64,000 nucleotides of DNA, taken from NCBI GenBank assembly GCA_934533075.1, contig CAKTBJ010000006.1:24855-88854 (forward strand), read 5' to 3'. This DNA is from an uncultured Paracoccus sp. (lineage in GTDB: Bacteria > Pseudomonadota > Alphaproteobacteria > Rhodobacterales > Rhodobacteraceae). Positions 37,038 to 45,750 of the stretch are shown here, one piece after another (the first letter of the stretch is position 1; each line of letters opens with the position of its first letter). Made by a program: the position numbers and the translations under genes. The notes below the pieces were generated by a model. That model made no database searches, was not told the DNA's origin, and was given only the letters and a program-made list of their open reading frames with translations.

Positions 37038-38998
37038 AACGGGCGCCGCGCGACATTCAGGAGGGCATGCGCATCACCCGCCGGCGCGGGCTGGCACTGG
37101 GGGCGCTGATGGGCGCCTCGGTCATGGTGCTGTCGATGCGCATGCGCTGGCTGCAACTGGAGCGCGCGGACGAGTTCCGCATGCTGTCGGACGGCAATTC
37201 GATCAAGATCAGGCTGCTGCCGCCGACGCGCGGGCTGATCACCGACCGCAACGGCGTGATCATTGCCGGCAACGAACAGAATTACCGCGTCACCATCACC
37301 CGCGAGGAGGCCGGCGACGTGCCGCTGGTGCTGGCGCGGCTGGCGCATCTGATCCCCCTGACCGCCGCGCGCCGCGAGGAACTGGCCCGCGATGCCGAGC
37401 GCCGGCCGGCTTCCGCTGCCATCGCCGTGGCCGACCGGCTGACCTGGCAGCAGTTTTCCGCCATCGCCGTCAACGCCCCCGCGCTGCCCGGAGTGGCGCC
37501 GGAGGCCGGGCTGTCGCGTATCTATCCCTTCGGCGGGGATTTCGCGCATGTGATGGGCTATGTCGGGCCTGTCTCGGATTACGACCTGTCGCGGATCGAG
37601 GACCCCGACCCGGTGCTGATGCTGCCCGAGTTCCAGCTGGGCAAGGTCGGCGTCGAGGCGAGGATGGAGGAGACCCTGCGCGGCCGCGCCGGCAATCGCC
37701 GCGTCGAGGTCAACAGCGCCGGCCGCGAGATGCGCGAGCTGTCCCGGCAGGAGGGCCAGCAGGGCGCCACCGTGCAACTGACGCTGGACACCGCGCTTCA
37801 GAACTATTGCCGCCACCGTCTGGGCGAGGAAAGCGCGGCGGCCGTGGTCATGGATGTGAACACGGGCGATCTGGTGGCGATTGCCTCCTCGCCGGTGTTC
37901 GACCCCAACGCCTTCGTGCGCGGCATTTCCGGCCCCGACTATCGCGCGCTGATGGAGCATGACCACCGCCCGCTGGCCGACAAGACCGTGCAGGGGGTCT
38001 ATCCGCCCGGCTCGACCTTCAAGATGATCCCGCTGCTGGCCGGGCTGGAAAGCGGCGTCGTCAACCCCGGCACCCGGTTCTACTGCCCCGGCCATATGGA
38101 ATATGGCGGCCGGCGGTTCCATTGCTGGCGGCGCGGCGGGCATGGCATGGTCGATGCCATCGCCAGCCTGGAGCAGTCCTGCGACGTTTATTATTACGAA
38201 CTGGCGCAGCGCGTCGGCATCGAGCGCATGACCGAGATGGCCCGCCGGCTGGGCGTCGGCGTGCGCCACGACCTGCCCATGTCCGCCGTGGCCGAGGGCG
38301 TGGCCCCGGACCGCGAATGGAAGCGGCGCCGCTTTGACCAGGAATGGCGGGTGGGCGACAGCATCAACGCCTCGATCGGGCAGGGCTATGTGCTGGCCTC
38401 GCCGCTGCAACTGGCGGTGATGACGGCGCGCATCGCCTCCGGCCGCATGGTCGAGCCGCGTCTGGTCCTGTCCGTCGACGGCATCCCGGTGCCGGCGCCG
38501 CAATTCGACGACCTGGGCATCGACCCCGCGCATCTGCGCATCGCCCGGCAGGGCATGGATGCGGTGTGCAACGGCTCGCACGGGACGGGGCGCGGGGCGC
38601 GCATCGCGGCGGCGGAATGGCGGATGGCCGGGAAAAGCGGCACCTCGCAGGTGCGCAACATCACCGCGGCCGAACGCGCGCGCGGCGTCATCTCCAACGC
38701 GCAACTGCCCTGGAACCGCCGCGACCACGCGCTGTTCGTGGCCTATGCGCCGGTCGAGGCGCCGCGCTATGCGGTCTCGGTCGTGGTCGAGCATGGCAGT
38801 TCCGGCGGCGCCACCGCCGGTCCCATCGCCCGCGACATCCTGCTGTTCGCGCTGGCCGGCGGGCTGGCGCCGCTGAGCGCCTGGCCCGACGCCGCCCGCG
38901 CCGCCACCCGCGAGATGCACGAGCAGATGGACCTGCTGCCCCCGCTGGCGCCGCGCCCGACCTCATCGGCGGGCGGCTCGGGCATGGGCCGGGCATAG
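37034..38998 (+). CDS. mrdA: MrdA (PBP2), elongation transpeptidase
   Basis: 654 residues, class-B penicillin-binding protein cross-linking lateral wall peptidoglycan. N-terminal membrane anchor (about residues 24-42), pedestal domain with LLPPTRGLITDRNGVIIAGNEQNYRV, and transpeptidase motifs SxxK in PPGSTFKM (near residue 335), SxN-like SCD in LEQSCDVYYYEL and KTG-like KSGTSQ (near 535). It is followed by a Gly-rich C-terminus (SSAGGSGMGRA) encoded in a small repeat that continues past the stop. Partner of RodA downstream. Confidence 0.96.
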   Translation: MKRAPRDIQEGMRITRRRGLALGALMGASVMVLSMRMRWLQLERADEFRMLSDGNSIKIRLLPPTRGLITDRNGVIIAGNEQNYRVTITREEAGDVPLVLARLAHLIPLTAARREELARDAERRPASAAIAVADRLTWQQFSAIAVNAPALPGVAPEAGLSRIYPFGGDFAHVMGYVGPVSDYDLSRIEDPDPVLMLPEFQLGKVGVEARMEETLRGRAGNRRVEVNSAGREMRELSRQEGQQGATVQLTLDTALQNYCRHRLGEESAAAVVMDVNTGDLVAIASSPVFDPNAFVRGISGPDYRALMEHDHRPLADKTVQGVYPPGSTFKMIPLLAGLESGVVNPGTRFYCPGHMEYGGRRFHCWRRGGHGMVDAIASLEQSCDVYYYELAQRVGIERMTEMARRLGVGVRHDLPMSAVAEGVAPDREWKRRRFDQEWRVGDSINASIGQGYVLASPLQLAVMTARIASGRMVEPRLVLSVDGIPVPAPQFDDLGIDPAHLRIARQGMDAVCNGSHGTGRGARIAAAEWRMAGKSGTSQVRNITAAERARGVISNAQLPWNRRDHALFVAYAPVEAPRYAVSVVVEHGSSGGATAGPIARDILLFALAGGLAPLSAWPDAARAATREMHEQMDLLPPLAPRPTSSAGGSGMGRA

Positions 38999-39036
38999 GG
39001 ACGGGGCCGGGTATGGGGGCGGGGCCGGGTATGGGG
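38985..39036 (+). repeat. Short tandem repeat at the mrdA 3' end
   Basis: About 18-bp units: GGGGCCGGGTATGGGGGC at 39003-39020, a partial second copy from 39021 to 39036, and degenerate copies upstream (GGGCCGGGCATAGGGAC from about 38986) that contain the mrdA stop. Fits local slippage expansion spanning the stop codon and the spacer to rodA. Confidence 0.65.
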
Positions 39037-39044
39037 AAGGCGGC

Positions 39045-40187
39045 ATGAGCTATCTGAACTATCAGGTCGCCACGGTGCCCACGGGCTGGCGCAAGGTGCT
39101 TTATCTGAACTGGCCGCTGGTGCTGTTGCAGATCGCCGTGGCCTGCACGGGATTCCTGATGCTGTATTCGGTCGGCGGCGGCAATATCGACCGCTGGGCC
39201 GAGCCGCAGATGGAGCGGTTCGCCGTCGGGCTGGTCCTGTCGCTGGCGCTGGCCTTCGTGCCGATCTGGTTCTGGCGCACGATCTCCATCCCCTTCTATC
39301 TGGTCTGCCTGGTGCTGCTGGTCATCGTCGAGCTGGTCGGCCATGTCGGCATGGGCGCGCAACGCTGGATCGACCTCGGCCCGATCAAGCTGCAACCGTC
39401 CGAACTGACCAAGATCGCCCTGGTGATCCTGCTGGCGGCCTATTACGACTGGCTGGGGGTCGAGCGGCGCTCGCGCCCGCTTTGGGTGCTGCTGCCGGTG
39501 GTGGTCGTGATGGTGCCCACGGTGCTGGTGCTGAAGCAGCCGGATCTGGGCACGGCGCTGATGCTGGTCATGGGCGGCGGCATCGTCATGTTCGCCGCCG
39601 GGGTCAGCCTGTGGTATTTCGGCGCGGTGATCGCGGCGGGGGTGGGCGCGGTCTGGGCCGTGTTCGCCAGTCGGGGCACCGACTGGCAATTGCTGCGCGA
39701 CTATCAGTTCCGGCGCATCGACACCTTTCTGGACCCCGCCAGCGACCCTTTGGGCGCCGGCTACAACATCGCGCAGGCGCAGATCGCGCTGGGGTCGGGG
39801 GGCTGGTCGGGGCGCGGCTTCATGCAGGGCACGCAGTCGCGGCTGAACTTCCTGCCCGAGAAACATACCGACTTCATCTTCACGACGCTGGCCGAGGAGT
39901 TCGGCTTCGTCGGCGCCACCTCGCTGCTGGTGCTGTATGCGCTGATCGTGGGGTTCTGCCTGTATTCGGCCTTCACCAATCGGGATCGGTTCGCGGCGCT
40001 GATGACGGTGGGCATCGCCGGGACGTTTTTCCTTTATTTCGCCATCAATATGGGCATGGTCATGGGTCTGTTGCCGGTCGTCGGCGTGCCCTTGCCGATG
40101 GTCAGCTATGGCGGCACGCAGATGATCATCCTGCTGATGGGCTTCGGCATCGTGCAATCGGCGCATGTCCACCGCCCGCGTTCCTGA
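39045..40187 (+). CDS. rodA: RodA (MrdB), SEDS peptidoglycan glycosyltransferase
   Basis: 380 residues, about ten membrane segments. SEDS signatures: RWIDLGPIKLQPSELTKIALVILLA, LKQPDLGTALML, the catalytic-Asp-bearing loop region with DWQLLRDYQFRRIDTFLDPASDPLGAGYNIAQAQIALGSGGWSGRGF, LNFLPEKHTDFIFTTLAEEFGFVGA and the C-terminal GVPLPMVSYGGTQM (family GVPLPFVSYGGS). Polymerises glycan strands for MrdA. Last gene of the elongasome operon; ghrA follows after 7 bases. Confidence 0.96.
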   Translation: MSYLNYQVATVPTGWRKVLYLNWPLVLLQIAVACTGFLMLYSVGGGNIDRWAEPQMERFAVGLVLSLALAFVPIWFWRTISIPFYLVCLVLLVIVELVGHVGMGAQRWIDLGPIKLQPSELTKIALVILLAAYYDWLGVERRSRPLWVLLPVVVVMVPTVLVLKQPDLGTALMLVMGGGIVMFAAGVSLWYFGAVIAAGVGAVWAVFASRGTDWQLLRDYQFRRIDTFLDPASDPLGAGYNIAQAQIALGSGGWSGRGFMQGTQSRLNFLPEKHTDFIFTTLAEEFGFVGATSLLVLYALIVGFCLYSAFTNRDRFAALMTVGIAGTFFLYFAINMGMVMGLLPVVGVPLPMVSYGGTQMIILLMGFGIVQSAHVHRPRS

Positions 40188-40194
40188 GGTCGCC

Positions 40195-41106
40195 ATGAAA
40201 GCCCTGTTCGCCGCCCCCGAAACGCTGTGGCCCGCGTGGCGGGCGCCCCTGCTGGCCGCCTGCGAGGGCGTGGCCGAGGTGGTGCTGGACGCCGATCCCG
40301 GCGAGGTTGACGCGATCATCTATGCGCCGGGCGGGGGGCTGCGGGACTTTACCCCCTTCACGCGCACAAGGCTGGTGCAAAGCCTGTGGGCGGGGGTGGA
40401 ATCCATCGTCACCAATACCACGCTGACCCAGCCGCTGGCGCGGATGGTCGATCCGGGGCTGGCGCTGGGGATGCGGGATTACTGCCTGGGCTGGGCCTTG
40501 CGGCTGCATCTGGGCATGGAGACTTACGCGCAGGACGGGGTGTGGCGCAACGAAATCAGTCCGCCCTTGGCCTCTGCCCGCCGCGTCACCGTGCTGGGCA
40601 TGGGCGAGCTGGGGCGCTTTGTCGCGCAGGGGCTGAAGGCGGCGGGCTTCGACGTGGCCGGCTGGTCGGCATCGGGGCGGCCGGTCGAGGGGATCGCGGT
40701 TTTCAACGGCGCCGACCTCGACAAGGCACTGGCGCGGGCCGATTTGCTGGTCTGCCTGCTGCCCGATACCCCGGCCACGCGCGACCTGCTGGACGCCGCT
40801 CGGCTGGCCCTGCTGCCGAAGGGCGCGGCGATCATCAACCCCGGCCGCGGCACGCTGATCGTGGAGGCGGCACTGATTGCCGCGCTGGACTCCGGCGCGC
40901 TGAGCCATGCGGTGCTGGACGTGTTCCGCACGGAACCCTTGCCGCCGGCGCATCCGTTCTGGGCGCATCCCGGCGTCACCGTCACCCCGCATATCGCCGC
41001 CGAGACTCGCCCGGAAACGGCGGCGCAACTGGTCGGCGAGAACCTGCGCCGGTTGCGCGACGGCCGGCCGATCCTGCATCTGGTGGACCGCGCCGCCGGC
41101 TACTGA
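40195..41106 (+). CDS. ghrA: Glyoxylate/hydroxypyruvate reductase (GhrA-like D-2-hydroxyacid dehydrogenase)
   Basis: 303 residues, reduces glyoxylate or hydroxypyruvate with NAD(P)H. Rossmann motif VTVLGMGELGRFVAQGLKAAGFDVAGWS near residue 130, LPDTPATRDLL, NPGRGTLIVEAAL (catalytic Arg), VLDVFRTEPLPPAHPFW and VTPHIAAETRP (catalytic His). N-terminal substrate domain (SLWAGVESI) as in GhrA. ATG 40195 follows GAGGT. Its stop abuts the stop of the convergent regulator gene with no spacer. Physically last in the mreB-rodA transcript, with no functional link evident. Confidence 0.9.
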   Translation: MKALFAAPETLWPAWRAPLLAACEGVAEVVLDADPGEVDAIIYAPGGGLRDFTPFTRTRLVQSLWAGVESIVTNTTLTQPLARMVDPGLALGMRDYCLGWALRLHLGMETYAQDGVWRNEISPPLASARRVTVLGMGELGRFVAQGLKAAGFDVAGWSASGRPVEGIAVFNGADLDKALARADLLVCLLPDTPATRDLLDAARLALLPKGAAIINPGRGTLIVEAALIAALDSGALSHAVLDVFRTEPLPPAHPFWAHPGVTVTPHIAAETRPETAAQLVGENLRRLRDGRPILHLVDRAAGY

Positions 41107-42483
41107 TCAGGCGATCCGATAGGGCAGGGGACCGGAACCCGCGCCATCCGCCACCAGATCGCGGTCGATGGGCGGCACCGCGCGTTGGTGGCAGTCCACG
41201 CGCGGGCAGATGCGGCAGGAAATCCCGATCGGCTCGAAACTGGCCGGGTTGGTCAGGTCGAGACCATCGGCATAGACCAGCGACTCGGCCTCGCCGATCT
41301 CGCAGCCGAGGCCGATCGCCTGCCGCCGCACCGGCGCACCGAAGGCCCCGCCGGGCTTGGACACGTCGCGCGACAGGCACAGGTAACGCACCCCGTCCGG
41401 CGTCTCGCAAAGCTGGCGCAGGAAACGGCCCGGCGTTTCAAAAGCCTGATGGACGTTCCACAAGGGGCAGGCGCCGCCGAAGCGGGCGAATTGCAGGCGG
41501 GTGGCGGAATGGCGCTTGGTGATCGTCCCGGCCGGATCGACGCGCACGAAGAAGAACGCCACCCCCTTGTCGCCCGGCCGTTGCAGCGTGGACAGGCGAT
41601 GCGCCACCTGCTCCAGCGAGGCGCCGAAGCGGTGGGCGAGGCGCTCCAGATCGTGCCGCAACTCCCGCGCGGCGGCGAGGAAGGCGCGATAGGGCATCAG
41701 CGCCGCGCCGGCCCAGTAATTCGCCAGCCCGATGCGGGCGATGTCGCGGGCGCCGCGGGCACGGAACTGCGCCAGGTCCAGCGTCGCCTCCAGCAGCGGC
41801 GTGCGGGCATGGAGCGCCGCCAGATGCAGCAGCTTGAAATGCCGCGTTTCCGGCGGGGCGGCGGTGGAGATGGCGATGGCATCCCCCTCGCGCCGGTGCA
41901 GCACGCCTTGCGGCAGGTCGCGCAGGGTGACGGTCAGCCCGGCGGCTTCCAGCGCCGCCTCCGGGGCGGAGCCGGCGAACCGCTCGGCATCGCGGTCGAG
42001 CGCGTCGATATAGTTGTCGCAATAGTGGAAGAAGTCGCGCACTTCCTCCCACGGCGCGGTGGTCTCGGCCAAAGGCTGGGTGCCCAGGGCCTCATCGAGG
42101 GCCGCCAGCCGCTCCTGCCCGGCGCGATGGGCGCGGTAGAGGTCCAGGAAAGCCCGCGCCAGCGTGGGCGCATTGCCGGCGGCCAGCCGCAGGTCGGCCA
42201 GGGGCGGCGGGGCGGAAAAGATCGGGTCGGCCAGCGCCTCGGCCATGTCCACGACCAGCCGTTCGGCGTCCCCCGCCGCCAAGGCCCCCACATCGACGCC
42301 GAAGCCCGAGGCCAGCCGGGTCAGCACCAGGGCCGAAACCGGGCGGTGGTTGTTCTCCATCTGGCTGAGATAGGGCAGGGAAATCCCCAGCCGCTCGGCG
42401 AAGGCGCGCTGGGTCAGGCCGGTGCGGGCGCGGGTCTCGCGCAGGGCGGTGCCGGCGAAGATCTTGTGGGCGGGCGCGGGCAT
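41107..42483 (-). CDS. ScfR-family short-chain acyl-CoA-responsive regulator (PccR/RamB-like)
   Basis: 458 residues. XRE HTH at residues 8-65 (LRETRARTGLTQRAFAERLGISLPYLSQMENNHRPVS), an ImmA/IrrE-like middle (KLLHLAALHARTPLLE, LANYWAGAALMPYRAFLAAARELRHDLERLAHRFGASLEQVAHRLSTL) where the HExxH zinc motif is absent, and a C-terminal domain with CRICPRVDCHQRA. This layout is that of the ScfR family (RamB, PccR, MccR) that sense short-chain acyl-CoAs and bind TTTGCAAA sites. Two such sites lie 16 and 36 bases ahead of the start, implying autoregulation. ATG 42483 follows GGAGG. Confidence 0.88.
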   Translation of the reverse strand: MPAPAHKIFAGTALRETRARTGLTQRAFAERLGISLPYLSQMENNHRPVSALVLTRLASGFGVDVGALAAGDAERLVVDMAEALADPIFSAPPPLADLRLAAGNAPTLARAFLDLYRAHRAGQERLAALDEALGTQPLAETTAPWEEVRDFFHYCDNYIDALDRDAERFAGSAPEAALEAAGLTVTLRDLPQGVLHRREGDAIAISTAAPPETRHFKLLHLAALHARTPLLEATLDLAQFRARGARDIARIGLANYWAGAALMPYRAFLAAARELRHDLERLAHRFGASLEQVAHRLSTLQRPGDKGVAFFFVRVDPAGTITKRHSATRLQFARFGGACPLWNVHQAFETPGRFLRQLCETPDGVRYLCLSRDVSKPGGAFGAPVRRQAIGLGCEIGEAESLVYADGLDLTNPASFEPIGISCRICPRVDCHQRAVPPIDRDLVADGAGSGPLPYRIA

Positions 42484-42498
42484 GGCGGGCCTCCGGGC

Positions 42499-42526
42499 TT
42501 TGCAAAGCCGGATTAGCCTTTGCAAA
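42499..42526. promoter_or_regulatory. Paired TTTGCAAA operator of the ScfR-like regulator
   Basis: Two perfect palindromes TTTGCAAA at 42499-42506 and 42519-42526 (within GCTTTGCAAAGCC and CCTTTGCAAAGCC), centres 20 bp apart, so on the same DNA face. They lie just upstream of the ribosome-binding site of the regulator gene. RamB/PccR proteins are known to recognise this core, so they are the likely binding sites of the adjacent gene's product. Confidence 0.75.
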
Positions 42527-42570
42527 GCCCCGCCGGCAAGGGGTGCCGGGCGCGGGGCGCGGCGGGGGAC

Positions 42571-42745
42571 GGTGCGTGCAAGCACGCACCCTACGCCTCG
42601 GCCCCGCCCTGTCTTGCCTGTGGGGCGTTCACCCCGGCGGCCTCCGCCGGTCCCGTCTCACTCGCGTCCCGTGGATTGCGTGCGTGCCCGCCCCTCGGCA
42701 ATCTCCGATCACCCACGGCCCGTAGGGTGCGTGCTTGCACGCACC
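42571..42745. repeat. REP-like palindrome doublet, copy 2
   Basis: Perfect GGTGCGTGCAAGCACGCACC at 42571-42590 followed by CTACG, and its reverse complement GGTGCGTGCTTGCACGCACC at 42726-42745 preceded by CGTAG. The 25-base arms form an exact inverted repeat around a 125-base gene-free spacer. Located between the regulator gene's upstream region and the end of the MFS gene. Spacer sequence is unrelated to those of the other two copies by eye. Confidence 0.85.
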
Positions 42746-42753
42746 GGACCCCC

Positions 42754-43953
42754 TCACCCCAGCATCCGCGGCCGGCTGCGGATCACCCACAGGATCGCCA
42801 GCACCGAGCCGAAGGCCGATGCCGCCATGATCGCCAGCAGCACCGCGCTGCTGCTGCCCGGCACCAGCAGCGCCCCGGCCAGCGTCGCCAGCCCCGCGCC
42901 GCCGGCCACCATCATCGAGCCGCCGAAGCCCGAGGCGGTGCCGGCGAGGTCGGGGCGCACGCTCATCATCCCGGCCATCGCGTTGGGCATGGCCATGCCG
43001 TTGCCGATGGCCATGACCGACACCGCGCCGAAGAACACCAGGGGCGATTCGCCCCCCGCAAGGCTGATCGCCAGCGCCATGCCCAGGGCGGCGGTGGTGA
43101 GGGCGCTGCCGGTCAGCACCATCCCGTCGATGCCGAAGCGTCCCGACAGCCGCCCGGCCAGCGCATTGCCGATCATGTAGCCGACGGCAGGCGCCGCGAA
43201 CCAGTTGCCCACCGTCACCGGGTCGAGGTGAAAGACCTGCGCGCCGACAAAGGACGCCCCGCCCAGATAGGCGAAGAACGACCCCGCATTCAGCGTCGAG
43301 GTCAGGCAATAGCCCCAGAAACGCACCGAGCGCGCCAGGATCGGATAACGGCGCAGCTGTTCGCGCAGGGGGATGCCGGGGGTGGTCATGGTCTCGCCCA
43401 GGTCGCGCCAGCACCAGGCTAGCGACAGCACCCCCACCGCCAGCAGCACGCTGAAGGCGCCGTGCCAGCCGAAGGCGGCCTCCAGCCGTCCGCCGATCAC
43501 CGGCGCCACCATCGGCACCAGCGACATGCCCATCGTGACATAGCCCATCATCGAGGCCGCCCGCCCGGCGGCAAGGTCGCTGATCATCGCCCGCGACAGC
43601 ACCGTGCCGCTCATCACCGCGGCCTGGAGGATGCGGAAGAACAGGAACACCCCCGCCGATTCCGCCAGCAGCGTGCCGGCGCTGGCCAGGATGAACACCG
43701 CCAGCGCCCCCAGCATCACCGGCCGGCGGCCGAAGCGGTCGGCCATCGGCCCGACCACCAGCTGGATCACCGCCGAGCCGGCCAGATAGCCGCTGATGGC
43801 GATCTGCATCACGCCGTAGGGCACGCCGAAATCGCGCGCCATATTGTCCAGCGAAGGCAGGAACAGGTTGGTGGACAGCGCCCCCAGGGCGGTCAGCAGG
43901 ATCAGCGTGAACAGCGAGGGGCGCCTGCGCCTAGCCCCAGTCGTGAAAGACAA
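42754..43953 (-). CDS. MFS exporter of the Bcr/CflA type
   Basis: 399 residues, 12 predicted membrane segments. N-terminal LFLPSLDNMARDFGVPYGVMQIAISGYL (family LPALP.ia.....) and the MFS loop GPMADRFGRRPVMLGALAVF, then motif-C-like VMSGTVLSRAMISDL and VTMGMSLVPMVAPVIGG, matching the multidrug/bicyclomycin exporter group DHA1. Substrate unknown. The start seems to be a TTG at 43953, which overlaps the DUF486 gene by 23 bases; a later start is possible. Last of the run pyrC-pyrE-dnaB-DUF486-MFS. Confidence 0.88.
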   Translation of the reverse strand: MSFTTGARRRRPSLFTLILLTALGALSTNLFLPSLDNMARDFGVPYGVMQIAISGYLAGSAVIQLVVGPMADRFGRRPVMLGALAVFILASAGTLLAESAGVFLFFRILQAAVMSGTVLSRAMISDLAAGRAASMMGYVTMGMSLVPMVAPVIGGRLEAAFGWHGAFSVLLAVGVLSLAWCWRDLGETMTTPGIPLREQLRRYPILARSVRFWGYCLTSTLNAGSFFAYLGGASFVGAQVFHLDPVTVGNWFAAPAVGYMIGNALAGRLSGRFGIDGMVLTGSALTTAALGMALAISLAGGESPLVFFGAVSVMAIGNGMAMPNAMAGMMSVRPDLAGTASGFGGSMMVAGGAGLATLAGALLVPGSSSAVLLAIMAASAFGSVLAILWVIRSRPRMLG

Positions 43954-44287
43954 ACCATGCCCCCATGCAGATCAGCGCGAAACCCACCCCATGCTGCCAG
44001 CCTAGCCGCTCGCCCAGATAAAGCCATGAGAAACCGGCGAAAACCGTCAGGCTGATGACCTCCTGGATGGTTTTCAGCTGGGCGGCGCTGAAGGTGCCAT
44101 AGCCGATGCGGTTCGCCGGCACCTGCATCATGTATTCGAACAGGGCGATGCCCCAGCTGATCCCGATGACGGTGACCAGCGGCGCGGTCCTGAATTTCAG
44201 GTGGCCATACCACGCCACGGTCATGAAGACGTTGGAGGCGATCAGCAGGCCGATGGTGACGACCGGAACCGGCAGGCTCAGCCCCAT
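43931..44287 (-). CDS. DUF486 (DMT-superfamily-like) membrane protein
   Basis: 118 residues, four predicted membrane segments. Typical DUF486 text: SNVFMTVAWYGHLKF near the N-terminus, SWGIALFEYMMQVPANRIGYG, FSAAQLKTIQEVISLTVFAGFSWLYLGE and ICMGAWFVF. These are half-size DMT-like proteins of unknown transport role. ATG 44287 lies 10 bases inside the dnaB 3' end, and its own 3' end overlaps the MFS start. Confidence 0.9.
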   Translation of the reverse strand: MGLSLPVPVVTIGLLIASNVFMTVAWYGHLKFRTAPLVTVIGISWGIALFEYMMQVPANRIGYGTFSAAQLKTIQEVISLTVFAGFSWLYLGERLGWQHGVGFALICMGAWFVFHDWG

Positions 44288-45747
44288 GATTGCGCGGCCC
44301 GGTGCTTTTCGAGGTTGCCGAAGCGGGTGAACTGACCCTCGAACGAGAGTTCCACCGTGCCGATGGGACCGTGGCGCTGCTTGCCGATGATGACCTCGGC
44401 CTTGCCGTGGACCGAGGCCATGATCTCCTGCCAGGCCGCCATCTTGTCGAGTTCGTGGTCGGCGGGCTTTTCGCGTTCGCGGTAATATTCCTCGCGGAAA
44501 ACGAACATCACGATGTCCGCATCCTGTTCGATCGAACCGGATTCGCGCAAATCCGAAAGCTGCGGGCGTTTGTCGTCGCGGCTCTCCACCTGTCGCGAAA
44601 GCTGCGACAGGGCGATGACCGGCACGTTCAACTCCTTGGCAATGGCCTTGAGGCCCTGCGTGATCTCGGACACCTCGTTCACGCGGCTGTCCTTGGCCGA
44701 GGCCGGGCGCAGCAGTTGCAGATAGTCCACCATCAGCACGTCCAGCCCCCGCGTCCGCTTCAGCTTGCGCGCGCGGGCGGCCAACTGGTTGATGGGCAGG
44801 GCCGGGGTGTCGTCGATGTAGAGCGGCGCGTTCTGCAAGTCGATGGCGGTCTGGACGAAGCGGCGGAACTCGTCCTCGGTCATGTCGCCGCGGCGGATCT
44901 TTTCGCTGGGCACCTGCGCCGCCTCGGACAACACGCGGGTGGCAAGCTGCGAGGCCGACATTTCCAGGCTGAAGAAGGCCACCACGCCGCCGATCTTGAC
45001 GCGGCCGTCATCCTCCTGCCCCGGCTGATAGTTTTTCGCGATGTTGAAGGCGATATTCGTCGCCAGCGAGGTTTTCCCCATCGAGGGCCGCCCGGCGAGG
45101 ATGATCAGGTCCGAAGGGTTCAGCCCGCCCATCTTGGCGTCGAGGTCGATCAGCCCCGTGGACAGCCCCGACAACTGCCCGTCGCGGCGATAGGCGGCGT
45201 TGGCGATATCCACGGCCTCGTTGGCGGCGGCGAGGAACGAGACGAAGCCGCGTTCGGCCACCCCCTGCTCGCCCAGCTTGTAGAGCACCTGTTCGGCGGC
45301 CTTGATCTGCTCGGACGAATCGTCGTCCACCCGCACGGTCGAGGCCCGCGCGGCAATGTCGTTGCCCAGGCCGATCAGCGAGCGCCGCATGGCGAACTCG
45401 CGGATCATCTGCGCGTAATCCGGCGCCGCAAAGGAGGAAATCGCCGCCGAGGCCAGCCGGGCGAGGTAGGGCGCACCGCCAAGGGCTTTCAGTCCCGGAT
45501 CGTCGTCCATGAACGCCTTGATCGTCACCGGGCTGGCCAAGGCGCTGCGCTTGATGCGTTCGGCGCAGAGTTCGAAAATCCGCGCATGCACGGGTTCATA
45601 GAAGTGATCGGCCAGAACGATGTTCTGGATGCGGTCATAGACCCCGTTATCGGTCAGCAGCGCGCCCAGAAGCTGCTGTTCCGCCTCGATCGAGAAGGGA
45701 ACCGTGGGCGCGTCGTCCTTGTCCGGCAGCGGGGCGGGCAGCGACAT
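44278..45747 (-). CDS. dnaB: DnaB, replicative DNA helicase
   Basis: 489 residues, hexameric 5'-3' helicase at the replication fork. N-terminal DnaB_N domain (VPFSIEAEQQLLGALLTDNGVYDRI) for DnaG interaction; RecA-like C-terminal domain with Walker A AGRPSMGKTSLA near residue 225, Walker B LDVLMVDYLQLL, VIALSQLSRQVESRDDKRPQLSDLRESGSIEQDADIVMF and the DnaB C-terminal KQRHGPIGTVELSFEGQFTRF. No intein. Gap to pyrE is 3 bases; downstream DUF486 overlaps it. Confidence 0.97.
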   Translation of the reverse strand: MSLPAPLPDKDDAPTVPFSIEAEQQLLGALLTDNGVYDRIQNIVLADHFYEPVHARIFELCAERIKRSALASPVTIKAFMDDDPGLKALGGAPYLARLASAAISSFAAPDYAQMIREFAMRRSLIGLGNDIAARASTVRVDDDSSEQIKAAEQVLYKLGEQGVAERGFVSFLAAANEAVDIANAAYRRDGQLSGLSTGLIDLDAKMGGLNPSDLIILAGRPSMGKTSLATNIAFNIAKNYQPGQEDDGRVKIGGVVAFFSLEMSASQLATRVLSEAAQVPSEKIRRGDMTEDEFRRFVQTAIDLQNAPLYIDDTPALPINQLAARARKLKRTRGLDVLMVDYLQLLRPASAKDSRVNEVSEITQGLKAIAKELNVPVIALSQLSRQVESRDDKRPQLSDLRESGSIEQDADIVMFVFREEYYREREKPADHELDKMAAWQEIMASVHGKAEVIIGKQRHGPIGTVELSFEGQFTRFGNLEKHRAAQSWG

Positions 45748-45750
45748 GGC

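Noticed and set aside
42629..43414. Alternative minus-strand frame opposite/within the MFS gene
   Set aside because: Out of frame with the 12-membrane-segment protein and rich in Gly/Arg/Ala; the MFS reading has clear family motifs.
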